A DNA stretch of 25,458 bases from an uncultured Solobacterium sp. (GCA_927911475.1 CAKMPP010000157.1:1-25458), one strand, 5' to 3'. Shown: positions 1 through 8,712, numbered from the stretch's first letter. Translations and numbers: made by a program. Notes: generated from the letters alone by a model not told the origin.

Positions 1-198
1 GTCATTTCTTAGATACGTAGCACCCAAGTGCTCTATTGTATGCATTTCTGCAGTATTCATCACCGGTTCTTTATTCGGTGTTGTCATTCTTAAATCAAAC
101 GTTGTAATCGTCACATCGTTAAAATGATCTTGACGAGACACATATATACCAGGTTCTAAAATGAGATGATTGACTGTAAAACTAGCGATTTTTTCCAT
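1..198 (-). CDS. luxS: S-ribosylhomocysteine lyase LuxS, N-terminal part
   Basis: LuxS cleaves S-ribosylhomocysteine to homocysteine and DPD, the precursor of AI-2, in the activated methyl cycle in the cytosol. The 66 visible codons begin MEKIASFTVNHL and contain FDLRMTTPNKEP followed by HTIEHLGATYLRN. The two His of HTIEH are metal ligands and the Glu is the family's catalytic residue. The catalytic Cys and third metal ligand of the family lie beyond the window edge, so completeness cannot be judged. The start is supported by AGAGGG a few bases upstream and by an extended -10 (TGGTATAAC) further up. It is divergent from dacA, with about 86 bp shared between them. Identification rests on near-exact family motifs. 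Confidence 0.95.
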   Translation of the reverse strand, partial: MEKIASFTVNHLILEPGIYVSRQDHFNDVTITTFDLRMTTPNKEPVMNTAEMHTIEHLGATYLRND

Positions 199-272
199 AG
201 TAGCCCTCTTCTATTCTATATAAGGTTATACCATACTTAAAAACTTAATGGGAAACTTTCCACAGTCTAAGA

Positions 273-278
273 TATAAT
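273..278 (+). promoter_or_regulatory. -10 element of dacA, apparently leaderless
   Basis: A perfect TATAAT ends 6 nt before the dacA ATG, so the usual start site falls on or next to the A of the start codon. No Shine-Dalgarno sequence lies between them. The -35 region is poor (TGGGAA or GGGAAA at 17-18 nt). The same TATAAT-N6-ATG geometry occurs at two other genes in this window (8476-8481 and 11320-11325). Confidence 0.6.
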
Positions 279-284
279 AGACTC

Positions 285-1478
285 ATGAAGAAATTAATGA
301 CAAGATTATTTGCAATTACATGTACACTATTGATTGCCTTAACAACACTATTTCCAGCTAGCGCTAGAGAAGATGATTTTGATTTAGGTAGAAACCTATA
401 TAGTACAAACTATATCTTTCTAGATGCAGATACAGGACAAGTTCTAGACGCAAAAAAACAGGATGAACAAATTAGTATCGCATCTCTTACAAAGATGATG
501 ACAGTACTTCTAGCTATCGAAAATAGTTCTTCCCTCAATGAAAACATTACGATTACAGATGAAATGCTTGCAGGGCTATACGAAGAGCAAGCAAGTGTTG
601 CAGGATATATCAGTGGAGATGTAGCCACTTTACTAGATTTATGTTACGCTGCTGCTGTTCCATCTGCAGCAGATGCCGCAAATGCACTTGCATTACAGAT
701 TGGTGGTAGCTTTGAAAAGTTCTATCAGATGATGAATGATAAAGCAGCAGAGTTAGGAATGAATCACACCGTCTTTAAGAGTGCACACGGTCTTGACCGT
801 GATGGCCAATATTCAACGGTTGAGGATATGTCAAAGTTATTACGTTATGCATTACAAAATCCAACCTTCAAAGAGATCTTCTCCACAAAGGAATATACAA
901 CCCAAGCCACAACCTATTATCCGTTTGGAATTCCACTTGCTAGTACGATTTGGGCCTATGCGGATACATATGGATACGATTTAACAAATCTATCTGGTGG
1001 TAAGACTGGTTATACATTACAAGCCGGTAGATGTATCGCCTACTGGGCGACTGTCAATGATATGAATATTATTGCCGTAACAGCTGGTGCAAGCACTAAC
1101 GTTGAACAATACTCCAACTTAAGTGATGCACAAACTAGCCTAAAGAATCTATCTTCTTGGCAGAAGAAAACAATCCTTAAAACCAATGATGTCGTTTCAA
1201 CAATTGAATATAAATCATTCATGCATACTGCAAATATCGACGTAAAGATGGATAAAGATATTTCACTCGATTTACCTACAAATGCAGAATGTACATACGC
1301 AATTGATTTACCAAAGAAATTCTCAGCAGAACTATACGACCAAAATATTCAGGCCACAATTACATTCACTGCTGATAATAAAACCATCTATACAAAAACA
1401 ATTAGTATTACACTTCCACAAGAAAAGAATATATTCGGAAGAATCATTCTACATCTACAAAACTTTATAAAAGGTTGA
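285..1478 (+). CDS. dacA: D-alanyl-D-alanine carboxypeptidase (S11, PBP5-like)
   Basis: A secreted low-molecular-weight penicillin-binding protein that removes the terminal D-Ala from peptidoglycan pentapeptides. At 397 aa it has the normal length. The N-terminus is a signal peptide (residues 1-27, ending ASA). The active-site motifs are SLTK at 67-70 and KTG at 240-242. The SxN position reads SAA at 127-129, so the usual Asn is Ala. A C-terminal beta domain follows, and the protein ends in an amphipathic helix (NIFGRIILHLQNFIKG) of the type that anchors PBP5 to the membrane. The first ATG has no Shine-Dalgarno sequence but sits 6 nt after a perfect -10, which suggests a leaderless message; ATG at 297 is an alternative. 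The stop codon lies inside a terminator shared with the convergent cydC-like gene. The family is certain; dacA is used as the generic symbol. Confidence 0.9.
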   Translation: MKKLMTRLFAITCTLLIALTTLFPASAREDDFDLGRNLYSTNYIFLDADTGQVLDAKKQDEQISIASLTKMMTVLLAIENSSSLNENITITDEMLAGLYEEQASVAGYISGDVATLLDLCYAAAVPSAADAANALALQIGGSFEKFYQMMNDKAAELGMNHTVFKSAHGLDRDGQYSTVEDMSKLLRYALQNPTFKEIFSTKEYTTQATTYYPFGIPLASTIWAYADTYGYDLTNLSGGKTGYTLQAGRCIAYWATVNDMNIIAVTAGASTNVEQYSNLSDAQTSLKNLSSWQKKTILKTNDVVSTIEYKSFMHTANIDVKMDKDISLDLPTNAECTYAIDLPKKFSAELYDQNIQATITFTADNKTIYTKTISITLPQEKNIFGRIILHLQNFIKG

Positions 1479-1501
1479 TTGCGCGTGAACAATCAACCTT
1501 T
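1471..1501. terminator. Bidirectional terminator between dacA and cydC-like gene
   Basis: A perfect 11-bp inverted repeat, AAGGTTGATTG (1471-1481) with CAATCAACCTT (1490-1500), has an 8-nt loop. T-rich sequence follows on the + side and A-rich sequence precedes it, giving a U-run in the - direction. The dacA TGA (1476-1478) and the cydC-like TGA (1493-1495) both lie inside the stem. Confidence 0.85.
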
Positions 1502-3175
1502 TTCATTTCCAACTCCATCTTTTACTTCAATAATACGATCACAATATGTCAGTGTAGATAAACGATGTGAGATCGTTAAAATCATCTTATCTTTAAACTC
1601 CTTCTCTAATGTATAGAGAAGTTCTTTCTCATGTAATACATCTAGAGCGCTTGTAGGCTCATCTAAAATAATTACATCCGGTTGTTTTAACATGATACGT
1701 GCTAAGCCAATTCGCTGTCTTTCACCACCTGAAACACGCAAGCTCATTTGACCCATTTGTGTATCATAGCCTTCTGCTAAACTCATAATAAAGTCATCAA
1801 TACCAGCTCTTTTCGCTGCTAGACGAATTTCATCCAATGTAGCTTCTGGGTTTGCGATAGCGATATTTCCAGCAATCGTATCGTTAAATAGATAGGTATC
1901 CTGTTCTAATACCGCAATATGACGATGTAATTCTTCAAATGAGAATTGGTCTAATAAGATACCATTGATACGGATATCCCCAGTTTGAATCGGATAATAT
2001 CTTAACAACAATCTTAAAATCGTTGATTTCCCAGAGCCACTTTCACCGATAATACCAATATGTTCATGGTTCTGTACTGATAAATGAAATTGTTTTAAAA
2101 TCTTTCGATTAGTATTTGGATATGTAAATGAAACATCTTCAAAATCAATACGTTCGACGTGATCAATCTTCACGGATTTACTTGGGTCAACAGTCAGCGG
2201 ATTTGCGTCTTCAATCAAGAAGATTCTCTCTGCTGCCGCAAAGGCCTCAAGTAAATGAGAAACAACAAATGTAAGTGAGAATGTAGAAGAGAATGATGCA
2301 GTCGCAATAAATGAAATTACAATCGTACCAACTGGATTTCCAATTCCATTTGAAAGTAAATACGCAGCTACAACCAATATCATCACTCTACCAAGATAGA
2401 CAAAGAAATTTGGGGCGGAAGATAATGCTTGTTTATGCATCGTCATAGCATGCATGTCCTTATTAACCTGATCATTATACTCCATCACCTTTGTAATCTT
2501 CTCATCTTGGGCATTATATATTTGAATATCCTTAATTGCATAGATGTTTTCAAGAATCACTGCCTTTAGCTTCCCTAAGTCCTTACGATATTCTTTGCCT
2601 ATTCCTCTTCCTAGATATAATCCAACAAATGGAATAATCACACTTATCATAAGATATACAGGAATGAGTACATACGCATACAAAGGATTAAATTGTAATG
2701 TGATGAAAACAGTTGTGACTGGCAAAAGTATTACCGTAAACATCGGCCCAATTGTATGGGCAAAGAAGTATTCTAAGGTTTCAATATCACCTACTGCAAT
2801 GTTAATCACATCACCTATCTTTTGATCAATCAGATATGCAGGTGCTAAGCGATTGATAGATATAAATAAATCTACACGCATCTTTGCAAGAATACCATAC
2901 GCACCTAGATGCGAGAATACACCTTCTAAATATCGACAGACTGCGATTAAAAGACCACATATAAACATCATGCATGCATAAAACCATACATTACCAGTTG
3001 TCATAATATCTGCAGCCCTCATAATCCAAAGTGCGCCAAATCCCATTACACCCATATGGGATAAATTGCCAATAATACTAGCTAGTGTAGATATGGTAAG
3101 ATATTTTGCGATTGGTTTTGCTTTCTTGATTAATCTTGATATTAGAACTGGAATTGAATATGCATATTTCTTCAT
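1493..3175 (-). CDS. cydC: ABC exporter, CydC-like (thiol reductant exporter subunit)
   Basis: A half-size ABC exporter of 560 aa: six-helix membrane domain (about 1-320) then a nucleotide-binding domain. The NBD shows Walker A GESGSGKST, a Q-loop region (LEQDTYLFNDT), signature VSGGERQR, Walker B VIILDEPTS and H-loop ISHRLS. The membrane part resembles CydC (RYLEGVFSHLGAYGILAKMR, then LAPAYLIDQKIGDVI). CydDC heterodimers export glutathione or cysteine and support cytochrome bd assembly in known bacteria. The start overlaps the upstream cydD-like stop as ATGA, so translation is coupled and a heterodimer is likely. No cydAB genes are in the window, so the substrate assignment is inference; a general heterodimeric multidrug exporter is the alternative. 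Confidence 0.8.
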   Translation of the reverse strand: MKKYAYSIPVLISRLIKKAKPIAKYLTISTLASIIGNLSHMGVMGFGALWIMRAADIMTTGNVWFYACMMFICGLLIAVCRYLEGVFSHLGAYGILAKMRVDLFISINRLAPAYLIDQKIGDVINIAVGDIETLEYFFAHTIGPMFTVILLPVTTVFITLQFNPLYAYVLIPVYLMISVIIPFVGLYLGRGIGKEYRKDLGKLKAVILENIYAIKDIQIYNAQDEKITKVMEYNDQVNKDMHAMTMHKQALSSAPNFFVYLGRVMILVVAAYLLSNGIGNPVGTIVISFIATASFSSTFSLTFVVSHLLEAFAAAERIFLIEDANPLTVDPSKSVKIDHVERIDFEDVSFTYPNTNRKILKQFHLSVQNHEHIGIIGESGSGKSTILRLLLRYYPIQTGDIRINGILLDQFSFEELHRHIAVLEQDTYLFNDTIAGNIAIANPEATLDEIRLAAKRAGIDDFIMSLAEGYDTQMGQMSLRVSGGERQRIGLARIMLKQPDVIILDEPTSALDVLHEKELLYTLEKEFKDKMILTISHRLSTLTYCDRIIEVKDGVGNEKG

Positions 3176-4904
3176 GCTTGCACCTCCAGTGTATTTTGTT
3201 CTTCTACAAGTTCTCGATATAGTCCCTGATTCTGCATGAGTTCATCATGATTACCTATTTCTTCCACAACACCTGCACGTAAAACAATAATTTGATCTGC
3301 ATTTCGTATCGCAGATAGACGATGTGAAATAATAATGAGTGTGCGCTTCTTCGATAATTTATCAATGCAGTCCCATATTATCTTTTCACTTTCAGGGTCA
3401 ACTGCAGAAGTTGCTTCATCAAAAATGATATACTCCGCATCTGTTAATAGTGCCCTAGCAATACCCATCATCTGTTTTTGACCACCAGATAGATTTGAAC
3501 CAGATTCACTTACCATTGTATCTAAACCATTTGGCATTCTTTCTATATGCTTATCTAAGCTAACTTCATGTAGTACCTGCCAAAGTTGTTCATCATTTGC
3601 GAGTGAATTTGCGAGTAATAGATTATTACGAATTGTATCATTAAATAAATTGACTGTTTGTGGGACCATAACAATATGCTTCCCGATTTCTTCACGATTC
3701 ATGCATGCATAATCAATTCCGTTAAGGTATACAGCACCACTTGAAGGATAGATAAACTTCATTAATATCGACGCAATCGTACTCTTACCACAGCCAGATA
3801 ATCCTACTAACGCTGTAGTCTTTGATTTTTCAATCTTGATGTTCATATTATGTAATACTTCTTTTCTACCTTCATATGAAAAGCAAACATCCTTAACACA
3901 ATACCTTCTTGATAGCTATCTTGTTTTTTAGCTTGTCTTATTTTCGTAGATTCTACCGCAAGAATTTCTTCTGCACGGGTTGCGGCAGAAACAGCTGTTA
4001 ATGCATCGTGTGTCGCAGACATTAATTGACGAATTGAGCCAAAATAACTATATCCTAACAATAAAATCATCAGTACACTACTTAGATCCATTGTTTTATT
4101 TGCTAACGCATTTATCGCAATAAATACACAGAGAAATAAAGTAATGTAGATAATTCCTTCAGTTACTAAAAATGATGTGAAATTCACCTTCATGAATTCA
4201 TTAATTTGACGATTCAGATAGTCAGCTTTTTCTCCTAATACTTCCGCATGTTTATCCGATTGATCAAATAACTTTAGTGTAGAAAGCCCACGAATACTAT
4301 CGAGGTAATACCCTGTCATATCTTCCAGTGATTTCCAATACGATTTTCTAAGTTTCTCAATCCGATAACGAAATACATTATGTAATGGTAATAACACAAA
4401 AGATACTACGAGTAATATGCATGCAATTAAGAATGAACTTGGATATATCTTTGTAAACAAGTATATTGGCGCAATCACACTAAAGATTAAACTTGGCAAG
4501 TAAACGCTAAAGTAAACTTGCATCTGTTCTACACCATCAACAGCTGATGTGATTGCGGAATTTGGACCAATCTTTTCGATATAACCGGCATCGAGCGACA
4601 TCGTTTTCGTAAATAATTTCTGACGAATAGATGAACGTGCTGCCGCTTGCGTGCGGTATTCTAATTCTCCCTGAATCAATTGAAAGACAAAAATCAGTAT
4701 CGATACGATAATAATTTGAATGACAACGCTTTGTATTTCATCATGCGTGAATGATGGACTCATCATATTTCCCAAGAAATATGAAATACTACTAGCGAAG
4801 TTTGTTATCATCACAAGCGAACATACACGTATCACCACTAGTGAAACAATCCATATCCAAAGACCTTTTGTCATCTTTAGTAAGGTTTTATCAAGTAATA
4901 ACAT
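3172..4904 (-). CDS. cydD: ABC exporter, CydD-like, one frameshift
   Basis: Partner of the downstream CydC-like subunit. I place the start at 4904 (MLLLDKTLLKMTKGL) because a perfect AGGAGG lies 6 nt upstream; the in-frame ATG at 4955 lacks one. The membrane domain includes YYLDSIRGLSTLKLF, a CydD-like stretch. The NBD has Walker A GLSGCGKST, signature LSGGQKQ, Walker B EYIIFDEATS and H-loop ISHRLS. A -1 frameshift at about 3893 separates the two domains. Adding one A to the AAGG run restores VLKDVCFSYEGRK, the normal entry into an NBD, and gives 577 aa. A sequencing error is more likely than a true break because both halves are otherwise intact. An intrinsic terminator lies just upstream, after the glutaredoxin-like gene. 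Confidence 0.8.
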
Positions 4905-4923
4905 TCTACCTCCTGATCTACTT

Positions 4924-4950
4924 AAAAAAGGAATCTTTGATAGATTCCTT
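4924..4950 (-). terminator. Intrinsic terminator between grx-like and cydD-like genes
   Basis: On the - strand, AAGGAATC pairs with GATTCCTT (4943-4950 with 4928-4935) around a 7-nt loop, followed by six Ts (4929-4924). It lies between the stop of the glutaredoxin-like gene and the AGGAGG of the cydD-like gene. It could end the first transcript or act as a partial attenuator for the transporter genes. Confidence 0.75.
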
Positions 4951-4958
4951 ATCAAAAG

Positions 4959-5234
4959 CTATTTAGCAGCTTCAAATACTTTACGCACTTGTTCCTTGCA
5001 TTCTTCATACTTTTCGAATAAATGCGCTTCATAGATTTTCTGATCACCAATCCACATACATGGAACTGCGTGATAATCATACTTTTCAATGATTTCTGGA
5101 TGTTCATTTTCCTCAATCATATCGATTTCAATGTTGTTATATTCTGGATTTTCTGCTCTTAGTTCTTCAATTGCTTTGTTTGCGTTCTTGCAATAAGGGC
5201 AAGAATTTAGATGGAAATAAGTAATTTTCTTCAT
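4959..5234 (-). CDS. Glutaredoxin/thioredoxin-fold protein, CPYC
   Basis: A 91-aa thioredoxin-fold protein that probably reduces disulfides or mixed disulfides in the cytosol (no signal peptide). The redox motif CPYC is at 12-15 after a first beta strand, and the cis-proline is in AVPC at 57-59, with an extra Cys right after that proline. The length is typical for a bacterial glutaredoxin. The start has AGAGG 9-13 nt upstream. It lies 54 bp before the CydD-like gene in the same direction, which fits a shared thiol-redox role, but a terminator sits between them. The family is clear; the electron donor (glutathione, another thiol or thioredoxin reductase) cannot be read from the sequence. Confidence 0.85.
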   Translation of the reverse strand: MKKITYFHLNSCPYCKNANKAIEELRAENPEYNNIEIDMIEENEHPEIIEKYDYHAVPCMWIGDQKIYEAHLFEKYEECKEQVRKVFEAAK

Positions 5235-5292
5235 ATCATTTACCTCTATATATATTTTACTATTTTTTGTTCAATTTTATAGTGAAATGCTT

Positions 5293-6540
5293 CTAGTTTG
5301 TATTACGTTCGATACGTGTACTATTCGTCTTAGAGAAGATAATTGTTTGCGCTTTATATAGTCCTGAATAGCCAGAAACAATATAACTAATTGCGACCGC
5401 AATTAATAAGAATGAACTAGCTTGGAAGTTAAATAATTCAAAACCAATAAGCAATGATGTGATTGGGCAGTTTGTAACTCCACAGAATACTGCAACCATA
5501 CCTACTTCAGCCCATAAACCAGCAGGCAGTCCAAATATTGTACCAAATGCACTACCAAGTGTTGCACCGATAATCAAGGATGGAATAATTTCGCCACCCT
5601 TGTATCCAGATGAAAGCGTAACTGATGTAAATAGTATCTTGAGTAAGAATGCGTAGATAGGAACATCCCCTTTTAATGAATGCTCAATCATATGTGCACC
5701 TACACCATTGTAATCTTGATTACCTACTAACAGTGTTAATACGATGATTATCACAGCACCCACAATTGCACGTACATATGCATTTTCAATCATCGCAAAT
5801 GCATGGTGTGTCTTATGTAAACTATATACAAATAAGCGGCTGACTAAGCCAGCTAAAAGTGATAGAACAATTACTGCAATCGCTGTAATTGCATCTAAGT
5901 TTGGAACTGTTCCTATATGATGCATAGGCTCTACAAGATTCAATGCAATAGCGACGCTATGTCCAATCAGTGATGCGATAGCACATGGAAGTAATGCCGC
6001 ATATTGCATATATCCTACATGTACAACTTCAAGTGGGAATATAGCTGCTGTTAGTGGTGTGCCGAATAAAGCTGAGAAACAACCAGACATACCAGCCATG
6101 ATTAATGTTTTTTTATCCTCTTCTTTTAAATGAAGTGTCTTTGATACAAAACTACCAACACTACCACCAATCTGTAGCGCTGCACCCTCACGTCCAGCAG
6201 AACCACCAAACAAGTGTGTAATAACAGAAGAAACAAAGATAAGTGGTCCAACACGTACTGGTAAATGTGGTTCTGAGTGAATCGACTGGATGACTAAGTC
6301 TGTTCCTGCATCTTTATATTTTGCTAGTTGATATAGCAGAACGATAATGACGCCACCGAGTGGTAGAAAATAGATTAGCCATGGGTATTGTGCTCTTAGC
6401 TCAATGACACTATTTACACTCACAGTAAATAAGGTGCCGATAACACCTGCACCAAGTCCAACAATTGCTGCATATATCAGAATGCGTATAAAGTATATAT
6501 TTTGTTTAAACTCTAACTTCTTCTCATTCGTATTTATCAT
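5293..6540 (-). CDS. ClC-family anion/proton antiporter or channel
   Basis: A 415-aa polytopic membrane protein of the ClC family, with no C-terminal CBS domains. The gating-glutamate motif reads GREGA (116-120, E118) followed by ALQIGG. The later conserved loop reads GGEIIP (315-320) where chloride-type proteins usually have GxFxP. The first anion-binding loop, GSGIP in chloride antiporters, aligns with AGTDLV (78-83), so the central Ser is missing. From family knowledge, GREG(T/V/A), the lost Ser and a GGE loop resemble the CLC-F fluoride/proton antiporter side of the family, but I cannot place it firmly. It has its own promoter (TTACAA-N17-TATAGT) and the ribosome site GAGGGAGT. No frameshift was found. 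Confidence 0.85.
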   Translation of the reverse strand: MINTNEKKLEFKQNIYFIRILIYAAIVGLGAGVIGTLFTVSVNSVIELRAQYPWLIYFLPLGGVIIVLLYQLAKYKDAGTDLVIQSIHSEPHLPVRVGPLIFVSSVITHLFGGSAGREGAALQIGGSVGSFVSKTLHLKEEDKKTLIMAGMSGCFSALFGTPLTAAIFPLEVVHVGYMQYAALLPCAIASLIGHSVAIALNLVEPMHHIGTVPNLDAITAIAVIVLSLLAGLVSRLFVYSLHKTHHAFAMIENAYVRAIVGAVIIIVLTLLVGNQDYNGVGAHMIEHSLKGDVPIYAFLLKILFTSVTLSSGYKGGEIIPSLIIGATLGSAFGTIFGLPAGLWAEVGMVAVFCGVTNCPITSLLIGFELFNFQASSFLLIAVAISYIVSGYSGLYKAQTIIFSKTNSTRIERNTN

Positions 6541-6565
6541 TTACTTACTCCCTCTTGTGTACCAT

Positions 6566-6594
6566 ACTATAACAGATTTATTTTTGAATTGTAA
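6566..6594 (-). promoter_or_regulatory. Promoter of the ClC gene
   Basis: On the - strand, TTACAA (6594-6589) is followed after exactly 17 nt by TATAGT (6571-6566). The ATG lies 25 nt further on, leaving room for the GAGGGAGT ribosome site. Confidence 0.7.
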
Positions 6595-6623
6595 AACTGT
6601 ATTAATGATACAACTAATCCATC

Positions 6624-6654
6624 AAAAAAATACGCATGAATTTAATTTTCATAC
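6624..6654 (-). terminator. Terminator of the flavin reductase gene
   Basis: On the - strand, GTATGAA (6654-6648) pairs with TTCATGC (6640-6634), with one G-U pair and a 7-nt loop. Seven Ts follow at 6630-6624. It begins 14 nt past the stop codon of the reductase gene. The stem is short and AT-rich, so termination may be incomplete. Confidence 0.6.
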
Positions 6655-6668
6655 ATACTCTTCTGTAA

Positions 6669-8469
6669 TTATTCCTGTAATGCATTTACGATTTCATCTG
6701 CGACATATTTTCCAGACACAAATGCCCATGCAAGACCTGCGCCCCCTGGCATCTTTTCACCAAATACATTTCCTGCAATACTACCTACCGCAAAAACATT
6801 TGTCTTCGCTTGTCCACTACCATCTAATAGATTCAAGTGATCGTCCACCTTTAAACCACCCGTTGTCTCATAGCGATATTTATTGAGTGGAATAATGCAT
6901 GTTGGTTTTTCTGGATCTATCTTACCCATCAAATTAGTACTTGAAGCTTCTATTTCAAAGTTATGATAGCTAATCGTTTCTAATAATTTCTGTGTATCTA
7001 AATCGGCAGAAACCGCAGCTTCACTTAGTGTTTCACCGCTGAATGGCACAATAGCGTACATGGACTGTAAATACTTTTCTTCTGCTTTTGTGATTGTTGC
7101 AGTGGAAAGTAGCTTTTTCTTCCATTCTTGATATACTTCCTCATTCATTACGAGATAGGAAGTCGCATTGTTCTGATTATGAATTGCTTCTGAGATTTGG
7201 TTATATGGTTCTGTTTCATCGATGAAACGTTCCCCAGTATTGTTAACTAACACAACACCTTTGGAAAGAATCGATTTTGTCGCAAGATAGGCATCTAGCG
7301 TAATATTACGTACACTATATCCTAAATAGTTATATACCACCGAACCATCTTCTATCTGATACGGATGTTCTTCATCTTTTGCTAGTGCTAATGCATCTCC
7401 TGTATTTGTCTTAAGACCTAGATAATTTGAATTACGATCACGCTCAGGAATCAAATTCAAATTTCCAGCAGAAGTTCCTGTTGCAAGAACAACATATTTT
7501 GAAGTTGTTTCAATAATATCACCATTCGATTTTTTAGCTCTGACTCCGATGACTTTGCCTTCTTCATCATAACGTAGTTCTATGATACCTGTATTCGTAT
7601 AAACACTAGAGCCAGATACTTTCACTTCTTTTTGAAGTAACTCATCAATATCACCACTTGATTCATCATATAACATGACCGAATTGAGGGCTAAACCATC
7701 TGTAGGAATGTAGCCTGTCTTCTTATCAAAGGTAATACCCAAAATCTTAGACTGCCAATCTACCGTTTCCCCAATCTTATTTCAAATACTTGTGTTAACG
7801 TAGGACTGTTTGTTTGATTCGTATAAGCCGTAATATCTTCTGCTAATGTTCCTGCAGTATCAATGTCCTCAAGATTTAACTTTGTGGAACCTGCTACAAT
7901 TTGACCACTATTTGCATAGTATCTTAAGGAGCCACCAATCTCACTATCCTTTTCAATCAAGGTCGTCTTATAGCCTTTTTCCTGCAATCGTAATACAGTT
8001 GCAATACCTGCTGCACCACCACCCACAACTGTCACGTCTGTATCTTCTTGAATAATCTTTTCTTTATTCTTACCCGTACAATCCTTCTGCCACTCCTCAA
8101 CATTACCATTCGCAGCAGTAATTGCATTACCAATCGCTTCGATTACTGCTTTCGAAGTCTGGGTAGCACCTGTAGAAACATCAACATTTAAAGATTGCTC
8201 ATTAATGACATATTCTGGAATCTTATTTAACGGCGCATCGGATACTGCATCTGTTTCTTGTTCATCCGTTACAATAACATTAGTTAAAATACCATTACGG
8301 AAAGATACAGATACCGTTATATAGCCATTATAACCCGTCCCAATTCCTGTATAGTTACCATCATTACAGTATGAGTCATAGTTGACTCTTTCTTTTGCAC
8401 ACAACCAATCATACCTACAACAAGTAATAAAGCTATTCCAGTTTTACAAATTTTATCTTGTATATTCAT
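6669..8469 (-). CDS. Secreted FMN/FAD fumarate-reductase-like lipoprotein, two frameshifts
   Basis: A membrane-anchored extracellular flavoprotein that probably passes electrons to a small organic acceptor. Reconstruction gives about 600 aa. The start at 8469 opens a lipoprotein signal ending in the lipobox MIGC. An FMN-binding domain follows, with the ApbE flavinylation motif DVSTGAT (covalent FMN on the last Thr). Then comes an FAD_binding_2 domain with VVGGGAAGIA near its start and GGAGLAWAFVSGKYVAD at its end. Two single-A deletions (about 8394 and 7781) split the frame; restoring them gives IGCVQKERVNYDSY and FENKIGETVDWQ. Fumarate reductases carry HTMGG near the C-terminus; here the stretch reads YETTGGL, so the catalytic-pocket His is absent and the substrate is probably not fumarate. 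The gene is preceded by a leaderless-type promoter and followed by a terminator. Confidence 0.8.
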
Positions 8470-8475
8470 AGAGTT

Positions 8476-8484
8476 ATTATATCA
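8476..8484 (-). promoter_or_regulatory. Extended -10 of the flavin reductase gene, leaderless geometry
   Basis: On the - strand the sequence reads TGATATAAT then AACTCT then ATG (8469). The TGn-TATAAT is a perfect extended -10, and the 6-nt distance to ATG leaves no room for a ribosome site. The only methionine start giving the lipoprotein signal is this one. Confidence 0.6.
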
Positions 8485-8551
8485 TCTAATAATTCTAGTG
8501 AAATATGTGATTCAACACATCATTTGTTCAGATAATGTTCACATAGCCTTC

Positions 8552-8580
8552 TTATTTCCTTAACATTTTCACTTTATAGT
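8552..8580 (+). promoter_or_regulatory. Candidate + promoter in the 8470-8769 gap
   Basis: TTATTT (8552-8557) and TATAGT (8575-8580) are separated by exactly 17 nt. The predicted start near 8587 is followed by AAAGGAG (8596-8602) and, 107 nt later, by a strong + strand terminator (8710-8740). Together they define a candidate transcript of about 155 nt. Confidence 0.4.
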
Positions 8581-8669
8581 AATAACTGTAAACAGAAAGG
8601 AGAACTTAGAACAAAGTTGCTAAGGGTAACTAAAAATGCAGTAGTAATTAAATTATTTCTTAAATTCAT
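8574..8669 (-). CDS. Candidate 31-aa hydrophobic peptide
   Basis: A short ORF beginning MNLRNNLITTAFLV and ending PFCLQLLL. The ATG is preceded by GGGGGG at a 5-nt spacing, a possible though C/G-skewed ribosome site. The peptide is mostly hydrophobic after a basic N-terminus, like a single membrane helix or a signal-like peptide. It lies 104 bp upstream of the flavin reductase gene in the same direction, so a leader-peptide role is possible. It overlaps the + strand candidate peptide at 8617-8712 in antisense. I do not recognise it, and chance is a real alternative at this length. Confidence 0.25.
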   Translation of the reverse strand: MNLRNNLITTAFLVTLSNFVLSSPFCLQLLL

Positions 8670-8712
8670 AAATTCCCCCCAATTTATAAAAATAATAATA
8701 AGTTTTACTTAA
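8617..8712 (+). CDS. Candidate 31-aa cationic peptide (TTG start)
   Basis: From TTG at 8617 a short ORF encodes a peptide beginning MLRVTKNAVVIKLFLKF. It has five Lys/Arg and no acidic residue, with an alternating hydrophobic/basic pattern. Its TAA (8710-8712) falls exactly at the foot of the + terminator hairpin, as in many real small genes. A promoter and AAAGGAG lie upstream, but the 14-nt gap from AAAGGAG to TTG is longer than normal, which weakens the call. The RNA may instead be non-coding. Function unknown; no family recognised. Confidence 0.25.
   Translation: MLRVTKNAVVIKLFLKFINSPQFIKIIISFT

Noticed and set aside
2440..4425. Repeated ATGCATGC/GCATGCAT words
   Set aside because: They occur as scattered single copies inside coding sequence, with no regular spacing; they look like codon-level bias rather than a repeat element.
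5246..5274. TTGAAC-N16-TATATA promoter for the glutaredoxin-like gene
   Set aside because: The start site would fall at or past the ribosome site AGAGG, so this pairing is unlikely to be the working promoter.
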